Shown: positions 17,290 to 27,710, numbered from the stretch's first letter. The stretch is 64,000 nucleotides of DNA from Primorskyibacter flagellatus (GCF_014638275.1 NZ_BMFJ01000002.1:496001-560000), one strand, 5' to 3'. Notes: a model not told the origin generated them from the letters alone. Program-made: numbers and translations.

Positions 17290-17325
17290 GCTATGATACA
17301 AGGCAGGGCTCCACCCCGCCACGTC

Positions 17326-17595
17326 TTACCGGCGGATCCCGAGCCGCTTGATCAGGTCCTGGTAGCGCGCTTCGTCCTTGCCCTTCAGGTAGTCGAGCAG
17401 CTTGCGGCGCTGTGCCACCATTTTCAGGAGACCACGGCGGCCGTGGTTGTCCTTGGTGTGCTCCTTGAAATGCTCGGTCAGCGTGGCGATGCGCGAGGAC
17501 AGGATGGCAACCTGAACTTCGGGCGACCCGGTGTCGCCGTCCTTGGTTGCGTATTCCTTCATCAGGCGCTGTTTGTCTTCGACAGTGATCGACAT
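17326..17595 (-). CDS. rpsO: 30S ribosomal protein S15
   Basis: 89 residues, the exact family length. Recognised from [64 protein letters not shown] and the [13 protein letters not shown] terminus. It binds the central domain of 16S rRNA early in 30S assembly. An AGGAGAGA Shine-Dalgarno precedes the ATG. Neighbours differ from the classical truB-rpsO-pnp string: an RTX gene and DUF1643 separate it from truB, and its own terminator plus a PAS-like gene separate it from pnp, so rpsO appears to be an independent transcription unit with a promoter in 17596-17825. Confidence 0.98.
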   Translation of the reverse strand: MSITVEDKQRLMKEYATKDGDTGSPEVQVAILSSRIATLTEHFKEHTKDNHGRRGLLKMVAQRRKLLDYLKGKDEARYQDLIKRLGIRR

Positions 17596-17825
17596 CGGTC
17601 TCTCCTTTGGTCAAGGGGTGGCGGGCACAAGCCGGGATGTCGTCCAGCAGGGTCCGAAACGAATCTGCCGCCCAGTACCGGACGGCAATCCAGGCCGCTT
17701 AAGGCAAACACCGCCGGAAATAAAGCGGAAACTGGCCCGCCACTGCCCGGCCGCCGGCACACCGCCCGGTGTTACCCGTGGGAAACGGGACATTCGGCTC
17801 CACACGCCGCGGCATCTCGAGCCCC

Positions 17826-18791
17826 TTATCCGGGCCTCAGGAAACCGGCTGCCTCTCCTTCGGGCAGCAGGGCGATATCCGACATTCCGATCTGCGTTCC
17901 GCCCGGCAATGTCGCCACCACCACGCCGTCCAGCACGATCCGCGTCACCGTCCCGCTGTCGTCGATCGTCACATCGTGGTCCGACCCGGCATCCTTGTTC
18001 AGGACAAGGATCAGCTGATCCTCCCCGGTCAGGAAATCGATAAGTTCCGCCGGATCGTCCGCCGACCCGATCCAGTCGCCCGCCACCGCGAAATCCGCAC
18101 CCGCACCGAGGGTGAGCGTATCGCCTGCCCCCGCCAGCAGCGTGTCGGACCCGTCCCCGCCGTTCAGGAAATCGCGCGCGCCGTCATCCCCTTCGGACCC
18201 GTCCAGCCGTGCCGTGAAACCAGTTATCCAGTCGTCGCCGGAGGAGCCGAACAGCGTGTCGTCCCCTGCCCCGCCTGTCAGAACGTCGTTGTCCAGCCCG
18301 CCGTGCAACGCATCTTCGCCCGCCCCGCCGGACAGGCTGTCGTCCCCGGCTCCGCCGTGCATGATATCCGCACCCGCGTCGCCCTGCATCAGGTCCCGCC
18401 CCATGTGGCCGAACAGCGCATCGTCACCGGAGCTGCCGTAGATCAGGTCATCGCCATCCCCGCCGTGCATCTCGTCATCGCCGGCGTCCCCGGTCATGCG
18501 GTCGGCCCCGTCGTCGCCCCGCATCATGTCGTCGCCAGAGGCCCCAGCCATCACGTCGTCGCCGGAATACCCGCCAAGCTGGTCTGCCCCTTCGGTGCCC
18601 GTGATCTCGTCCGCATCGCCGGTACCGGCCCGGATCTCCCCCGCGATCAGATCATACAGGTCGGCGGACGGGCGCGGTGCCTCCTCCTCCGGCGCGGCGG
18701 CGGTGTCATCTTCGTCCGTCTCGCCCTCGATCCCGATAATGGCGGTCGCGCCGACCAGCATCAAACCCATCATTCCCGCTAGCATCAGCAT
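17826..18791 (-). CDS. RTX-type calcium-binding repeat protein
   Basis: 321 residues. An N-terminal hydrophobic segment (MLMLAGMMGLMLVGATAIIGI) precedes an acidic linker (EGETDEDDTAAAPEEEAPRP) and then about 20 nonapeptide-type repeats of the GGxGxDxLx/GxxGDDxMx pattern spanning roughly residues 60-240, which fold into a calcium-bound parallel beta roll. No C-terminal catalytic domain. Probably membrane-anchored or secreted by a type I system. The ATG at 18791 is chosen because GGAGTGGAG lies 7 bases upstream; a GTG at 18812 is possible but has no ribosome site. It interrupts the truB-rpsO order. Short proteins with this TM-plus-RTX layout are frequent in Rhodobacteraceae (recalled). Confidence 0.85.
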   Translation of the reverse strand: MLMLAGMMGLMLVGATAIIGIEGETDEDDTAAAPEEEAPRPSADLYDLIAGEIRAGTGDADEITGTEGADQLGGYSGDDVMAGASGDDMMRGDDGADRMTGDAGDDEMHGGDGDDLIYGSSGDDALFGHMGRDLMQGDAGADIMHGGAGDDSLSGGAGEDALHGGLDNDVLTGGAGDDTLFGSSGDDWITGFTARLDGSEGDDGARDFLNGGDGSDTLLAGAGDTLTLGAGADFAVAGDWIGSADDPAELIDFLTGEDQLILVLNKDAGSDHDVTIDDSGTVTRIVLDGVVVATLPGGTQIGMSDIALLPEGEAAGFLRPG

Positions 18792-18870
18792 GTCATAACT
18801 CCACTCCGGCACAGCCGATAAGCAGCGCGCCGGGTCCGGTCAAAGACATACCGCAGCAGTAGTTAATCCT

Positions 18871-19407
18871 TCACGAAGATGCCCCGGCCAATTGCGCCAT
18901 GGCCTCCGCATCCCAGGGCTCCGGCGCCTGGGCATAGCTCACGTACAGCGGATGACGCGGGTGCCCGTTCCGGCAGAGTCCCAGGTGATGCGGCGACCGA
19001 CCCCGCAACTGCGCCGCCACCGCCGCCCCCTGATTCAGATGCGCCCCGTGAATACCCCAGGCCGCCAGCACCATGTCCGACCAGTCCGCACCTTCCGCCA
19101 GCGCCCGGGCGTTGTCCGCGCCGACCGGCACCTCCGCCGCCCTCAGGTCGCGCGGATCGGTAGCGCGCCAGGCGAACAGGTTCACCACCCGGAACGCGCC
19201 GAAGCCAAGCTGCCGCGCCCGCCGCTCGCAACGCTCTACCGTCGGATCGTTGACCCGCTCGCTCGCCCTGGACGGATTGAGCATGATGTAAAGCAACCGC
19301 GCCCCCGCCGCGTCCCAGCACCGGGTCAGGGCGTAACGATAGGCCCCGCAGTCCGAATAGAGCGCGGAGGACTCCGCATCGCCCTTCCGGAAGTGCCGTT
19401 CGATCAC
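18871..19407 (-). CDS. DUF1643 domain protein
   Basis: 178 residues starting [19 protein letters not shown] from a GTG that overlaps the truB stop (GTGA). The DUF1643 pattern is clear: [58 protein letters not shown]. The biochemical role of the family is unknown. Translational coupling to truB suggests a tie to RNA metabolism, but this may be chance. An in-frame extension to 19791 lies wholly within truB and is rejected. Confidence 0.85.
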   Translation of the reverse strand: MIERHFRKGDAESSALYSDCGAYRYALTRCWDAAGARLLYIMLNPSRASERVNDPTVERCERRARQLGFGAFRVVNLFAWRATDPRDLRAAEVPVGADNARALAEGADWSDMVLAAWGIHGAHLNQGAAVAAQLRGRSPHHLGLCRNGHPRHPLYVSYAQAPEPWDAEAMAQLAGASS

Positions 19408-20309
19408 AGGTTGAACACCCGGCTCGGGTGCAGCTCCCCCGCGCGATAGATGCCCACGGCGACGGGGCGGCCCTGATGGCTGGCCCAGCATTCCTCGCCG
19501 TATTCGATGTCCTGCGCGATCACCAGCCCCGGGTTGCCGTTGCGCAGCCGGGCCGCCCCCTCGTCGCTGGCGCGCACCTCGGGCAGGCAGTCGAGCGCGA
19601 CTTCCATGGGGATCAGCAGGTTGTCGATCTCCGGGCTCTTTGCCAGGTCCTCGATCCGCTCCATCCCCACGCCCTCGCTGGCGACGAAGGGCCCGGACCA
19701 GACCCGCCGGAGCCGGACGACATGCCCGTGACATCCAAGCGCCGCCCCGAGATCCCGCGCGACGGAGCGCACGTAGCCGCCCTTGCCGCACACCATCTCG
19801 AGCACGGCGGTATCCGCATCGGGACGCTCCGCCAGCGACAGGCTTTCGACCCAGAGCGGACGCGCGGCCAGTTCCATCTCCTCCCCCTCGCGCGCCAGTT
19901 TGTAGGCGCGCTGCCCGTCGATCTTGACGGCAGAGAACTGCGGGGGGACCTGCATGATCTCTCCGGTGAACTGCGCCAGCGCCTCCCGGATGTCCTCATC
20001 CGTCGGGCGCGCGTCGCTTTCCGCGATCACCTCGCCCTCCGCATCGTCGGTGTTGGTCGCCTGCCCGAAGCGCACGGTGAACAGGTAGGCCTTGAGCGCG
20101 TCGGTCACGAAGGGCACGGTCTTGGTCGCCTCGCCAAGCGCCACCGCCAGCACGCCGGTTGCCTCCGGGTCCAGCGTCCCCGCATGTCCGGCCTTCTTCG
20201 CGTCGAAAGCCCATTTCACCTTGTTCACCAAGGCGTTGGAGGTGATCCCCGCCGGCTTGTCCACCACCAGCCAGCCCGAGATGTCGCGTCCCTTGCGATT
20301 GCGTGCCAT
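19404..20309 (-). CDS. truB: tRNA pseudouridine(55) synthase TruB
   Basis: 301 residues. Converts U55 of tRNA T-loops to pseudouridine. [14 protein letters not shown] (12-25) and the catalytic motif [13 protein letters not shown] with Asp47 are diagnostic; later [20 protein letters not shown] and a short C-terminal PUA-like region ([23 protein letters not shown]) complete the type II family. Normal length. It is 51 bases downstream of the phosphodiester glycosidase gene and overlaps DUF1643. Part of the conserved rbfA-truB ribosome-maturation cluster. Confidence 0.97.
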   Translation of the reverse strand: MARNRKGRDISGWLVVDKPAGITSNALVNKVKWAFDAKKAGHAGTLDPEATGVLAVALGEATKTVPFVTDALKAYLFTVRFGQATNTDDAEGEVIAESDARPTDEDIREALAQFTGEIMQVPPQFSAVKIDGQRAYKLAREGEEMELAARPLWVESLSLAERPDADTAVLEMVCGKGGYVRSVARDLGAALGCHGHVVRLRRVWSGPFVASEGVGMERIEDLAKSPEIDNLLIPMEVALDCLPEVRASDEGAARLRNGNPGLVIAQDIEYGEECWASHQGRPVAVGIYRAGELHPSRVFNL

Positions 20310-20360
20310 GCCCTACCCTTCTGTTCCGGCGCGCGGGCCTAGCCCGCTCCGGCCCTGCGG

Positions 20361-21116
20361 TCAATCCGCCGGTCGCGGCTCCACCACGCCGACGATCGGT
20401 CCCATGCGCAGCCCCAGGTCGCTGCGACCGATCTGCGGGGCATAGAGCCGAGAGATGTTGCCGTCGAAATACAGGGCCTGAGGCAGACCCAGCCCGTCCC
20501 GGAAAAGCGAGGCGAATTCATAGAACGTCACCGGCAGGTCGGACATCACGAAGAACGCCCGGCTGCCGTCCGCCGTGACCCCGACCCCGTTTCGGATGTA
20601 ACGCGAGGTACTGTCCGGCAGGAAACGGGGATGCAGCTCTCCGTCGATCACCAGCATTGGCCCCGACTGCGTGGCCGAGGGGCAGTCCGCCGTGTCGCGG
20701 GTCTCGTAGGTGAGTGTCTCGATCACCTCGGCCCGGCCCGCACCGATGCAGAAGACCCCGTTCGGAAGCATCCCGAAGTTGCCCGGCCCGGCCGTGTCGA
20801 TCACGCCCCGCACCTCCGCACCGTTTTCGCGGTAGTGCCCGACCGGGCTGCGGTCCTCATGATACATGCCCGCATTCATCGCGAAGGCCAGCTGCCCGCC
20901 CTCGCCCGCCAGCCGCGCGTCCACGGCAGAGAAGCTGCCGTAGGCCGTGCCGCCCGGGTCGGTCAGGAAAAGGCGCAGATCCTCGGTCGTCGCGTCGACC
21001 TCGCAGACGGTGTAGGAGCGCCCATCCCAGGGCTCCGTCCGGCAGTCCACCGCTTGCGCGGGCAGGACCCACAGCGCCAGCAGCGCCGGAAGGGACGCCG
21101 CGCTAGTCCTCCACAT
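20361..21116 (-). CDS. Phosphodiester glycosidase (NAGPA/DUF2233) family protein, secreted
   Basis: 251 residues with a signal peptide ([22 protein letters not shown], cleavage near 22). It shows the NAGPA-fold pattern: [57 protein letters not shown] and [22 protein letters not shown]. The family includes human N-acetylglucosamine-1-phosphodiester alpha-N-acetylglucosaminidase; bacterial members probably act on cell-wall or teichoic-like phosphodiester glycans in the periplasm. Its start overlaps the end of rbfA by 14 bases, so it is inserted into the rbfA-truB string as a co-translated gene. Confidence 0.85.
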   Translation of the reverse strand: MWRTSAASLPALLALWVLPAQAVDCRTEPWDGRSYTVCEVDATTEDLRLFLTDPGGTAYGSFSAVDARLAGEGGQLAFAMNAGMYHEDRSPVGHYRENGAEVRGVIDTAGPGNFGMLPNGVFCIGAGRAEVIETLTYETRDTADCPSATQSGPMLVIDGELHPRFLPDSTSRYIRNGVGVTADGSRAFFVMSDLPVTFYEFASLFRDGLGLPQALYFDGNISRLYAPQIGRSDLGLRMGPIVGVVEPRPAD

Positions 21117-21498
21117 CGCGCCGCACGTCGTCCTGGCCGAACAGCCGACGGGTTTCGTCCATCCGATCGAAGGTCTCGTCGATGCGGAAACGCAGGTCGG
21201 GCGTATACTTCAGTTCCAGCTTCTTCCCGATCAGCCGCCGCAGCTCCGCCTTGTTGCGGGCCAGCAGCTCCACCACCTGATCCTGCCCCTGCCCGCCAAG
21301 CGGCAGCACATAGGCTGTTGCGATCTTGAGATCGGGGGAGGCCTGGACCTCGCCAACGGTGATCGACATGCGGTTCAGGTCGGGGTCGTGGATGTCCCCG
21401 CGCTGCAGGATTTCCGACAGCGCCCGGCGGATCGTCTCCCCGACACGCAGCTGGCGCTGAGAGGGTCCGGCGCCGTCGTGATGATGGTTTCTGCTCAT
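21103..21498 (-). CDS. rbfA: Ribosome-binding factor A
   Basis: 131 residues. The KH-like fold protein required for 16S 5' end maturation and cold adaptation. Motifs: [48 protein letters not shown] and [16 protein letters not shown]. The start at 21498 (MSRNHHHDG) gives the normal length; a much longer in-frame extension would run into dapB on the other strand and is rejected. It is divergent from dapB with 84 bases between starts, an arrangement typical of Rhodobacterales. Confidence 0.96.
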   Translation of the reverse strand: MSRNHHHDGAGPSQRQLRVGETIRRALSEILQRGDIHDPDLNRMSITVGEVQASPDLKIATAYVLPLGGQGQDQVVELLARNKAELRRLIGKKLELKYTPDLRFRIDETFDRMDETRRLFGQDDVRRDVED

Positions 21499-21582
21499 GT
21501 CCCGCAGATAGACCCTCCCCGCCCCTTTGCCAAGCGGCGCGCAGGCCAGTAAGCAGGGCGGACAGGAAAAGGAGCGCCGCGA

Positions 21583-22395
21583 ATGACCCAGCCCCCCGGA
21601 ATTGTCGTCACCGGAGCCTCCGGACGCATGGGCCGCATGCTGATCGAAACCGTGACCGCCAGCGACCGTGCCCGCCTGACCGGTGCGGTGGAGCGTTCGG
21701 GCCACGACTGGATCGGCCGCGACCTCGGCACCTGTCTCGGCGGACCCGAAACCGGCGTGATCGTGACCGACGATGCGGCTGCGGCCTTCGCTGGCGCGCA
21801 GGCGGCGCTGGACTTCACCGCCCCCTCCGCGACCGTCGCCTTTGCCCGTGCCGCCGCCGAAACCGGCTGCGCCCATGTCATCGGCACCACCGGCTTCGGC
21901 AAGGAGGACCTCTCGGCCATTGCCGGCAGCGCGAAGAAGACCGTCATCGTGCGCGCGGGCAACATGTCGCTCGGCGTGAACCTGCTGACCATGCTGACCC
22001 GCAAGGTGGCCGAGGCCCTGGACGAGGACTTCGACATCGAGATCGTGGAATCCCACCACAACCGCAAGGTCGACGCTCCCTCCGGCACCGCGCTGATGCT
22101 GGGCGAGGCCGCGGCGGCCGGCCGGGGTGTCGCGCTCGACGACGTTGCCGACCGGGGCCGGGACGGCATCACCGGCGCCCGGAAACGCGGCGACATCGGT
22201 TTCGCCGCGATCCGGGGCGGCGGCATCGTCGGGGAGCATGACGTGATCTTCGCCGGGCCGGGCGAACGCATCGTCCTGCGTCACATCGCCGACGATCGGG
22301 GGCTCTTTGCACGCGGCGCCCTGCGGGCCGCGCTGTGGGCTCATGGCAAGGCACCCGGCGAATACGACATGCTGGACGTGCTCGGTCTGGGCTGA
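21583..22395 (+). CDS. dapB: 4-hydroxy-tetrahydrodipicolinate reductase
   Basis: 270 residues. Reduces HTPA to tetrahydrodipicolinate in lysine/diaminopimelate synthesis. The nucleotide-binding motif GASGRMGR is at 11-18, GTTGFG near 104-109, and the catalytic/substrate signature [15 protein letters not shown] starts at about 156. Normal length. An AAAAGGAG Shine-Dalgarno precedes the ATG. A repeat-rich 228-bp stretch follows, with no co-directional operon partner. Confidence 0.97.
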   Translation: MTQPPGIVVTGASGRMGRMLIETVTASDRARLTGAVERSGHDWIGRDLGTCLGGPETGVIVTDDAAAAFAGAQAALDFTAPSATVAFARAAAETGCAHVIGTTGFGKEDLSAIAGSAKKTVIVRAGNMSLGVNLLTMLTRKVAEALDEDFDIEIVESHHNRKVDAPSGTALMLGEAAAAGRGVALDDVADRGRDGITGARKRGDIGFAAIRGGGIVGEHDVIFAGPGERIVLRHIADDRGLFARGALRAALWAHGKAPGEYDMLDVLGLG

Positions 22396-22412
22396 CCCGC
22401 CCCGTATGCCAC

Positions 22413-22479
22413 GTCATCCTCGGACTTGATCCGAGGTTCTCTCCCGGCACGAGATCCTCTGATCAAGTCCGAGGATGAC
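22413..22479. repeat. REP-like inverted repeat, GTCATCCTCGGACTTGATC type
   Basis: Perfect 19-bp arms (22413-22431 and 22461-22479) around a 29-nt spacer, immediately after dapB. Its right half matches 57909-57937 at 27 of 29 positions, and its left half resembles 46308-46337. It is thus an interspersed family that may fold as a bidirectional terminator. Confidence 0.85.
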
Positions 22480-22507
22480 ACGTCCCTATCCATCCGACGC
22501 GACCCAA

Positions 22508-22601
22508 TCCCCCCCCCAACAGGGGGGGAGGGCCAGGGAGGGGGGCCATGCGCACCATTCCCACCCGCGCCATGCAATCCCCTCTCCCCTCGGGGAGAGG
22601 G
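22508..22601. repeat. C/G-tract and CCCTCTCCCC hairpin repeat
   Basis: Contains a run of nine C then seven G (about 22509-22528), and a perfect hairpin CCCTCTCCCC-TC-GGGGAGAGGG at 22580-22601. A nearly identical hairpin is at 46109-46132. This type of CCCTCTCCCC repeat is common between genes in many Proteobacteria. Confidence 0.75.
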
Positions 22602-22623
22602 TCTGCGTGAGGGGGCGGCCCCC

Positions 22624-22806
22624 TCAGAAATCGACCGCGATTCCCTTCTTCTCCCAGTCGCCGAAACGCACCGGCTCCGGACCGTCGCGGCCGCCCAGTT
22701 CCACCGGCATCGCCTCCGCCTTCGCCGCCTTCCGGCGCGCCTCCGCCTCGGCCAGCGCGCGCTGTGCCGCAGGGGGCAGGTCTGTCCGGAGGGTGTCGTC
22801 GGTCAT
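22624..22806 (-). CDS. DUF1674 protein (SDHAF4-like succinate dehydrogenase assembly factor)
   Basis: 60 residues starting MTDDTLRTDLPPAAQRAL. The C-terminus PVRFGDWEKKGIAVDF matches the DUF1674 signature RYGDWE-KGR-xDF. Mitochondrial homologues (SDHAF4/Sdh8) bind flavinylated SdhA and promote assembly with SdhB. The length is typical of bacterial members. A longer upstream extension overlaps rsmB in antisense and is rejected. It is divergent from rsmB with 78 bases between starts. Confidence 0.85.
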   Translation of the reverse strand: MTDDTLRTDLPPAAQRALAEAEARRKAAKAEAMPVELGGRDGPEPVRFGDWEKKGIAVDF

Positions 22807-22884
22807 CTCGGGCTTCCTTCTGATCGCACCCATGATATACGCCCGGACCTGACAGGGGCAAGGAAACAGGGCAGGAAACGCAGT

Positions 22885-24261
22885 ATGCCGGACCGCAGAG
22901 ACAGCAAACCGGGACGCCCCGGCAAGGGTGGCCCCCGTCGCGACGGTCCTGCCCGCGGCCCCCGCACCGGAGCCCCCGACCGTCCCCGCCTTCCCCCCGA
23001 TCCCCGCCGCGTCGCGCACCAGATGCTGAGCGCCGTGACGGAGGAACAGCGCATCCTCGCCGACCTCCTCGGCCGCTCCGGTCCCGTGGCCCGGCTTGAC
23101 CCGCCTGTCCGCGCCCGCGCTCAGCGGCTCACGACCGAAACGCTCCGCCACCTCGGTGCGCTCGACGCCCTGCTCGGCCAGCACCTCGCCCATATGCCGC
23201 CGCTTCCGGTGCTCAACGTGTTGCGCATAGCCGCCTATGAACTGCTGGCCGGAGAGGCGGCGCATGGCGTGGTCAACTCTGCCGTCACCCAGATCGCCGC
23301 GATGCCACGCCACAACCGCGCCAAGGGCATGGCGAACGCCGTCCTGCGCAAGGTCGCCGGCGCCGGCATGTCCTTGGCCGATCTACCCGCCTCCCGTATC
23401 CCCGAATGGCTGCGCGATCCGCTCGTCATGGCGTGGGGCGATGAAATCGTCGCCGCCTGCGAAGCCGTCCAGTCCCGCCCCGCACCGCTGGACCTGACCC
23501 CGCGCGAACCTTCGACGACGAAGACCCTGGCCGAAACGCTGAACGCCACCGTCCTGCCGACCGGCACGCTCCGGATCGCCGACAACGTGCAGGTCACCGC
23601 CCTGCCCGGCTACGAGACCGGCGAATGGTGGGCGCAGGACGCCGCCGCCGCGATCCCCGTCCGGGTGCTGAACCCGCAGCAGGGCGAAAAGGTGCTCGAC
23701 CTCTGCGCCGCACCGGGCGGCAAGACGATGCAGCTGGCCGCTGCCGGGGCCCGTGTCACTGCGCTCGACATCTCCGCCCCGCGGAGCGAGCGGATCGCCG
23801 CCAACCTCGCCCGCACGGGCCTCTCCGCCCGCACCGTGACCGGCGACGCGCTCGAGTTCACCGAAACCGGCTGGGACGCGATCCTGCTCGACGCACCCTG
23901 CTCTGCCACCGGCACACTGCGCCGCCATCCCGACCTGCCGCATGCGCGTGACGGCAGCGAGATCGGAGCCCTGATCGCCCTCCAGTCCCGCATGATCGAC
24001 CACGCGCTGAGCCTGCTGAAACCCGGCGGACGGCTGGTCTACTGCACCTGTTCCCTGATCCCCGACGAGGGCGAGGTGCAGGCGGAGGAGGCCATCGCCC
24101 GCCATCCCGGCCTGACCGCCGACCGCGCCGCGCTGGACCTTCCGGGCCTCGACCCTGACTGGATCACCGAAGAGGGCGGGCTGCGCCTGCGCCCCGACCT
24201 CTGGTCCGATCTCGGCGGGATGGACGGCTTCTACGTGGTTGCCCTCCGCCGCCCGCGCTGA
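22885..24261 (+). CDS. rsmB: 16S rRNA (cytosine-C5)-methyltransferase, RsmB family
   Basis: 458 residues. A basic disordered N-terminus (about 1-45, rich in RPG) precedes a NusB-like RNA-binding domain (about 50-190). Then follows a Rossmann methyltransferase domain: SAM site DLCAAPGGKTMQLAAAGARVTALD near 272-295, motif IV DAPCSATGTLRRHPDLP and motif VI LVYCTCSLIPDEGE holding the catalytic Cys. Methylates a cytosine (C967 in E. coli numbering) of 16S rRNA. The ATG at 22885 has AGGA upstream and gives the family length; a start further upstream in the repeat region is rejected. Confidence 0.92.
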   Translation: MPDRRDSKPGRPGKGGPRRDGPARGPRTGAPDRPRLPPDPRRVAHQMLSAVTEEQRILADLLGRSGPVARLDPPVRARAQRLTTETLRHLGALDALLGQHLAHMPPLPVLNVLRIAAYELLAGEAAHGVVNSAVTQIAAMPRHNRAKGMANAVLRKVAGAGMSLADLPASRIPEWLRDPLVMAWGDEIVAACEAVQSRPAPLDLTPREPSTTKTLAETLNATVLPTGTLRIADNVQVTALPGYETGEWWAQDAAAAIPVRVLNPQQGEKVLDLCAAPGGKTMQLAAAGARVTALDISAPRSERIAANLARTGLSARTVTGDALEFTETGWDAILLDAPCSATGTLRRHPDLPHARDGSEIGALIALQSRMIDHALSLLKPGGRLVYCTCSLIPDEGEVQAEEAIARHPGLTADRAALDLPGLDPDWITEEGGLRLRPDLWSDLGGMDGFYVVALRRPR

Positions 24262-24343
24262 GACCCAGAATTTTCGGTGACGTTCCCCGGACCCGGCACT
24301 ATGGTCCCCCGGGAGACGCCCCAGAAAGCGACCGACAGGCAGG

Positions 24344-26080
24344 ATGACCGAAACATCGACCCGCGCCGCATCCGGGCCCCGGTTCCTTGACCGGGTCTAT
24401 GCCCGCACGACGGCCCGGACCCGTCCGCCGGGCGGGTTCGTGTCGCAGCCCGAACCGCGCAGCGTCGGCAGCTTTGCCAAGGGCCGCCAGTTGCTCGCCG
24501 GGAACTTCATGTTCGCCGGCTATCTGGTGGAGGATCAGGGCGGCGACATCTGGTCCCTGACCCCGCCCGCCCCCGCGTTCGAGGCGGAGCTCCACGGCTT
24601 TGGCTGGCTCGACGACCTCGCCGCAGTCGCCGACGGACCGACCCGCGACAAGGCGCAGGCCTGGCTCTGGGACTGGATCGCACGCTACGGCGACGGCTCT
24701 GGGCCGGGCTGGACGCCGGACCTGACGGGACGCCGCGTGATCCGCTGGATCAACCACGCGTACTTTCTTCTGCGCGGGCAGGAGAAGCCTGAACAGGACG
24801 CCTATTTCAAGGCGCTCGGCCATCAGACCCAGTTCCTGCACCGCCGCTGGAAAAGCGCCCGCCCCGGCCTGCCGCGGTTCGAGGCGCTCTGCGGTCTGAT
24901 ATACGCCGGCCTCTCGCTCAACGGCTTCTCCGACCGCGTCGGCCCGGCACAGAAGGCGCTGGAAAGGGAATGTGCGACCGAAATCGACCCGCAGGGCGGA
25001 ATCGCCACCCGCAACCCCGAGGAGCTGCTGGAGGTCTTCACCCTCCTGACCTGGGCCGAGGCCGCGCTGACCGACAGCGCACGTCCCCTCGCCGATGCCC
25101 ATCTCGCCGCGATCGGGCGCGTCGCCCCGACCCTGCGGACCCTGCGCCACGCCGACGGCAGCCTCGCCCGGTTCCACGGCGGCGGACGCGGGATCGAAGG
25201 GCGGCTGGATCACGCGCTCGCGTCCTCCGGCATCAAGCACCGCCATCCGGCCGGGCTGTCCATGGGGTTCGCGCGCCTTTCCGCCGGACGCACCAGCGTC
25301 ATCGTCGATGCCGCCGTGCCGCCGAAGGGCGCGGCCTCTACCGCCGCCCATGCCTCCACCCTCGCCTTCGAACTGACCTCGGGCCGCCGCGCGATGATCG
25401 TCAACTGCGGATCCGGTGCCAGCTTCGGACCCGACTGGCAGCGCGCGGGACGTGCCACGCCCAGTCACTCCACGCTCAGCCTTCAGGGACAGTCCAGCGC
25501 CCGGCTCGGCAAACCCGGCCGCACGGGCGGAGAGCCCCTCGTCGACGGTCCGAAGAACGTCCCCGTCCGCATGACCCAGGCCGCCGACGGGCTGCGGTTC
25601 CAGGCCGGGCACGACGGCTACGTGAAATCCCATGGCCTGACCCACGCCCGCACGCTCGAACTCACCGCAGACGGGCGCGGCATGGCCGGAGAGGATCTGC
25701 TGATCGCGGTCGAGGATGCGCACAAGCGCCGCTTCGACTCCGCGCTGGATGCCAGCCTTCAGGGCATTCCCTTCCAGATCCGCTTTCACCTGCATCCGGA
25801 AGTCGAGGCGCAGCTCGATCTCGGCGGCCTCGCGGTGTCTCTGGCGCTGAAATCCGGAGAACTCTGGGTCTTCCGTCATGACGGCAGCGGCGAATTGCGC
25901 CTTGAACCTTCCGTCTTTCTGGAGAAGAACCGCCTCAAGCCGCGTGCGACCACCCAGATCGTGCTGTCCGCCCTGGCCGTGGAACACGCGACCCGCCTGC
26001 GCTGGTCGCTGTCCAAGGCCCAGGATACGCCGATCTCTATCCGCGACCTGAACCGCGACGGGTTGGACGAGGCGTTCTGA
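24344..26080 (+). CDS. Heparinase II/III family protein
   Basis: 578 residues. The N-terminal half is an alpha-helical toroid (EAELHGFGWLDDLAA, RRVIRWINHAYFLLR, RWKSARPGLPRFEALCGLIYAGLSL); the C-terminal half is the heparinase II/III-like beta domain (ADGSLARFHGGGRG, LSMGFARLSAGRTSVIVD, ...RATPSHSTLSLQGQSS). Families of this kind are polysaccharide lyases, but no signal peptide is visible, so a cytoplasmic role or a non-Sec route is implied. Position between rsmB and purH is conserved in Rhodobacterales (recalled), and purH follows after 36 bases. Confidence 0.85.
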   Translation: MTETSTRAASGPRFLDRVYARTTARTRPPGGFVSQPEPRSVGSFAKGRQLLAGNFMFAGYLVEDQGGDIWSLTPPAPAFEAELHGFGWLDDLAAVADGPTRDKAQAWLWDWIARYGDGSGPGWTPDLTGRRVIRWINHAYFLLRGQEKPEQDAYFKALGHQTQFLHRRWKSARPGLPRFEALCGLIYAGLSLNGFSDRVGPAQKALERECATEIDPQGGIATRNPEELLEVFTLLTWAEAALTDSARPLADAHLAAIGRVAPTLRTLRHADGSLARFHGGGRGIEGRLDHALASSGIKHRHPAGLSMGFARLSAGRTSVIVDAAVPPKGAASTAAHASTLAFELTSGRRAMIVNCGSGASFGPDWQRAGRATPSHSTLSLQGQSSARLGKPGRTGGEPLVDGPKNVPVRMTQAADGLRFQAGHDGYVKSHGLTHARTLELTADGRGMAGEDLLIAVEDAHKRRFDSALDASLQGIPFQIRFHLHPEVEAQLDLGGLAVSLALKSGELWVFRHDGSGELRLEPSVFLEKNRLKPRATTQIVLSALAVEHATRLRWSLSKAQDTPISIRDLNRDGLDEAF

Positions 26081-26116
26081 GACCTAACGACTGCCGATCC
26101 GAGGACCCGCCACAGC

Positions 26117-27706
26117 ATGACCGACCTTCACCCTGTCCGCCGCGCGCTGATTTCCGTTTCCGACAAGACCGGGCTGGTCGATCTGGCGAAGGAGCTTGCG
26201 GGCATGGGCGTGACCCTGCTCTCCACCGGCGGCAGCGCGGGTATGCTGCGCGACGCGGGCCTGACCGTGACGGATGTGGCCGATGTGACCGGCTTCCCCG
26301 AAATGATGGACGGTCGCGTGAAGACCCTGCACCCCAAGGTGCACGGCGGCCTGCTGGCGCTGCGTGACAACGACGGGCACGTCAAGGCCATGACCGATCA
26401 CGGGATCGACCCGATCGACCTGCTGATCGTCAACCTCTATCCCTTCGAGGAAACCGTCGCGAAGGGTGCCGACTATGACACCTGCATCGAGAACATCGAC
26501 ATCGGCGGCCCCGCCATGATCCGCGCCGCCGCCAAGAACCACGCCTTCGTCAACGTCGTCGTGGATGTCGAGGACTACGGCCCCCTGATCGACGAACTGA
26601 AGGCCAACAACGGCCAGACCACGCTCGCCACCCGCAAGCGGCTGGCCCAGGTCGCCTATGCCCACACCGGGGCCTATGACGCCGCCGTCTCCACATGGAT
26701 GGCGCAGGCGATCGGAGAGGACACCCCCCGCCGCCGCGTCTTTGCCGGCACGCTCGCGCAAGGGCTCCGCTACGGCGAGAACCCGCACCAGTCAGCCGCC
26801 TTCTACCGCGACGGATCGGCCCGCCCCGGCGTGTCCACAGCGCAGCAGCATCAGGGCAAGGAACTGTCCTACAACAATATCAACGACACCGACGCGGCCT
26901 TCGAACTGGTGTCGGAGTTCCTGCCCGCGAACGGCCCGGCCTGCGCGATCATCAAGCACGCCAACCCCTGCGGCGTCGCCCGCGGCGGGTCCCTGCGCGA
27001 AGCCTACCTGCGGGCCTTCGACTGTGACCGCACCTCGGCCTTCGGCGGGATCATCGCGCTGAACCAGATGCTCGACGGCGAAACAGCCGAGGAGATCGCG
27101 CAGATCTTCACCGAGGTCGTGATCGCCCCCGGTGCCGACGATGCGGCGAAGGAGATCTTCGCGAAGAAGAAGAACCTCCGCCTGCTGACGACCGATGCGC
27201 TGGCCGACCCCAAGACGGCGATCCTGACCTACCGGCAGGTGGCGGGCGGGATGCTGGTGCAGGACCGCGACAATGGCCGCATCGACATGGACGACTTGAA
27301 GGTGGTGACGAAACGCGCGCCTTCGGAGAAGGAGATGGCGGACCTGCTCTTTGCCTGGACCGTCGCAAAGCATGTTAAGTCCAACGCCATCGTCTACGCG
27401 AAGGACGGGGCCACGGTCGGCATTGGCGCGGGCCAGATGAGCCGGGTCGACAGCTCCACCATCGCCGCACTCAAGGCGCAGCGCATGGCGGAGGAGACGG
27501 GGCTGGGCGAAACGCCCGCCAGGGGCTCCGTCGTCGCCTCCGATGCCTTCTTCCCCTTTGCGGACGGCCTGCTGGCGGCGGCGAACGCGGGCGCGACGGC
27601 GGTGATCCAGCCCGGCGGCTCCATGCGCGATGACGAGGTCATCAAGGCCGCGGACGAGGCCGGCCTCGCCATGGTCCTCACCGGCATGCGCCACTTCCGG
27701 CACTGA
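26117..27706 (+). CDS. purH: Bifunctional AICAR transformylase/IMP cyclohydrolase
   Basis: 529 residues. Catalyses the last two steps of IMP synthesis. The N-terminal MGS-like IMP cyclohydrolase domain ([53 protein letters not shown]) is followed by the transformylase domain with [14 protein letters not shown] (catalytic Lys-His) and [10 protein letters not shown]. Normal length. Four bases separate its stop from lspA. Confidence 0.97.
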   Translation: MTDLHPVRRALISVSDKTGLVDLAKELAGMGVTLLSTGGSAGMLRDAGLTVTDVADVTGFPEMMDGRVKTLHPKVHGGLLALRDNDGHVKAMTDHGIDPIDLLIVNLYPFEETVAKGADYDTCIENIDIGGPAMIRAAAKNHAFVNVVVDVEDYGPLIDELKANNGQTTLATRKRLAQVAYAHTGAYDAAVSTWMAQAIGEDTPRRRVFAGTLAQGLRYGENPHQSAAFYRDGSARPGVSTAQQHQGKELSYNNINDTDAAFELVSEFLPANGPACAIIKHANPCGVARGGSLREAYLRAFDCDRTSAFGGIIALNQMLDGETAEEIAQIFTEVVIAPGADDAAKEIFAKKKNLRLLTTDALADPKTAILTYRQVAGGMLVQDRDNGRIDMDDLKVVTKRAPSEKEMADLLFAWTVAKHVKSNAIVYAKDGATVGIGAGQMSRVDSSTIAALKAQRMAEETGLGETPARGSVVASDAFFPFADGLLAAANAGATAVIQPGGSMRDDEVIKAADEAGLAMVLTGMRHFRH

Positions 27707-27710
27707 ACGG

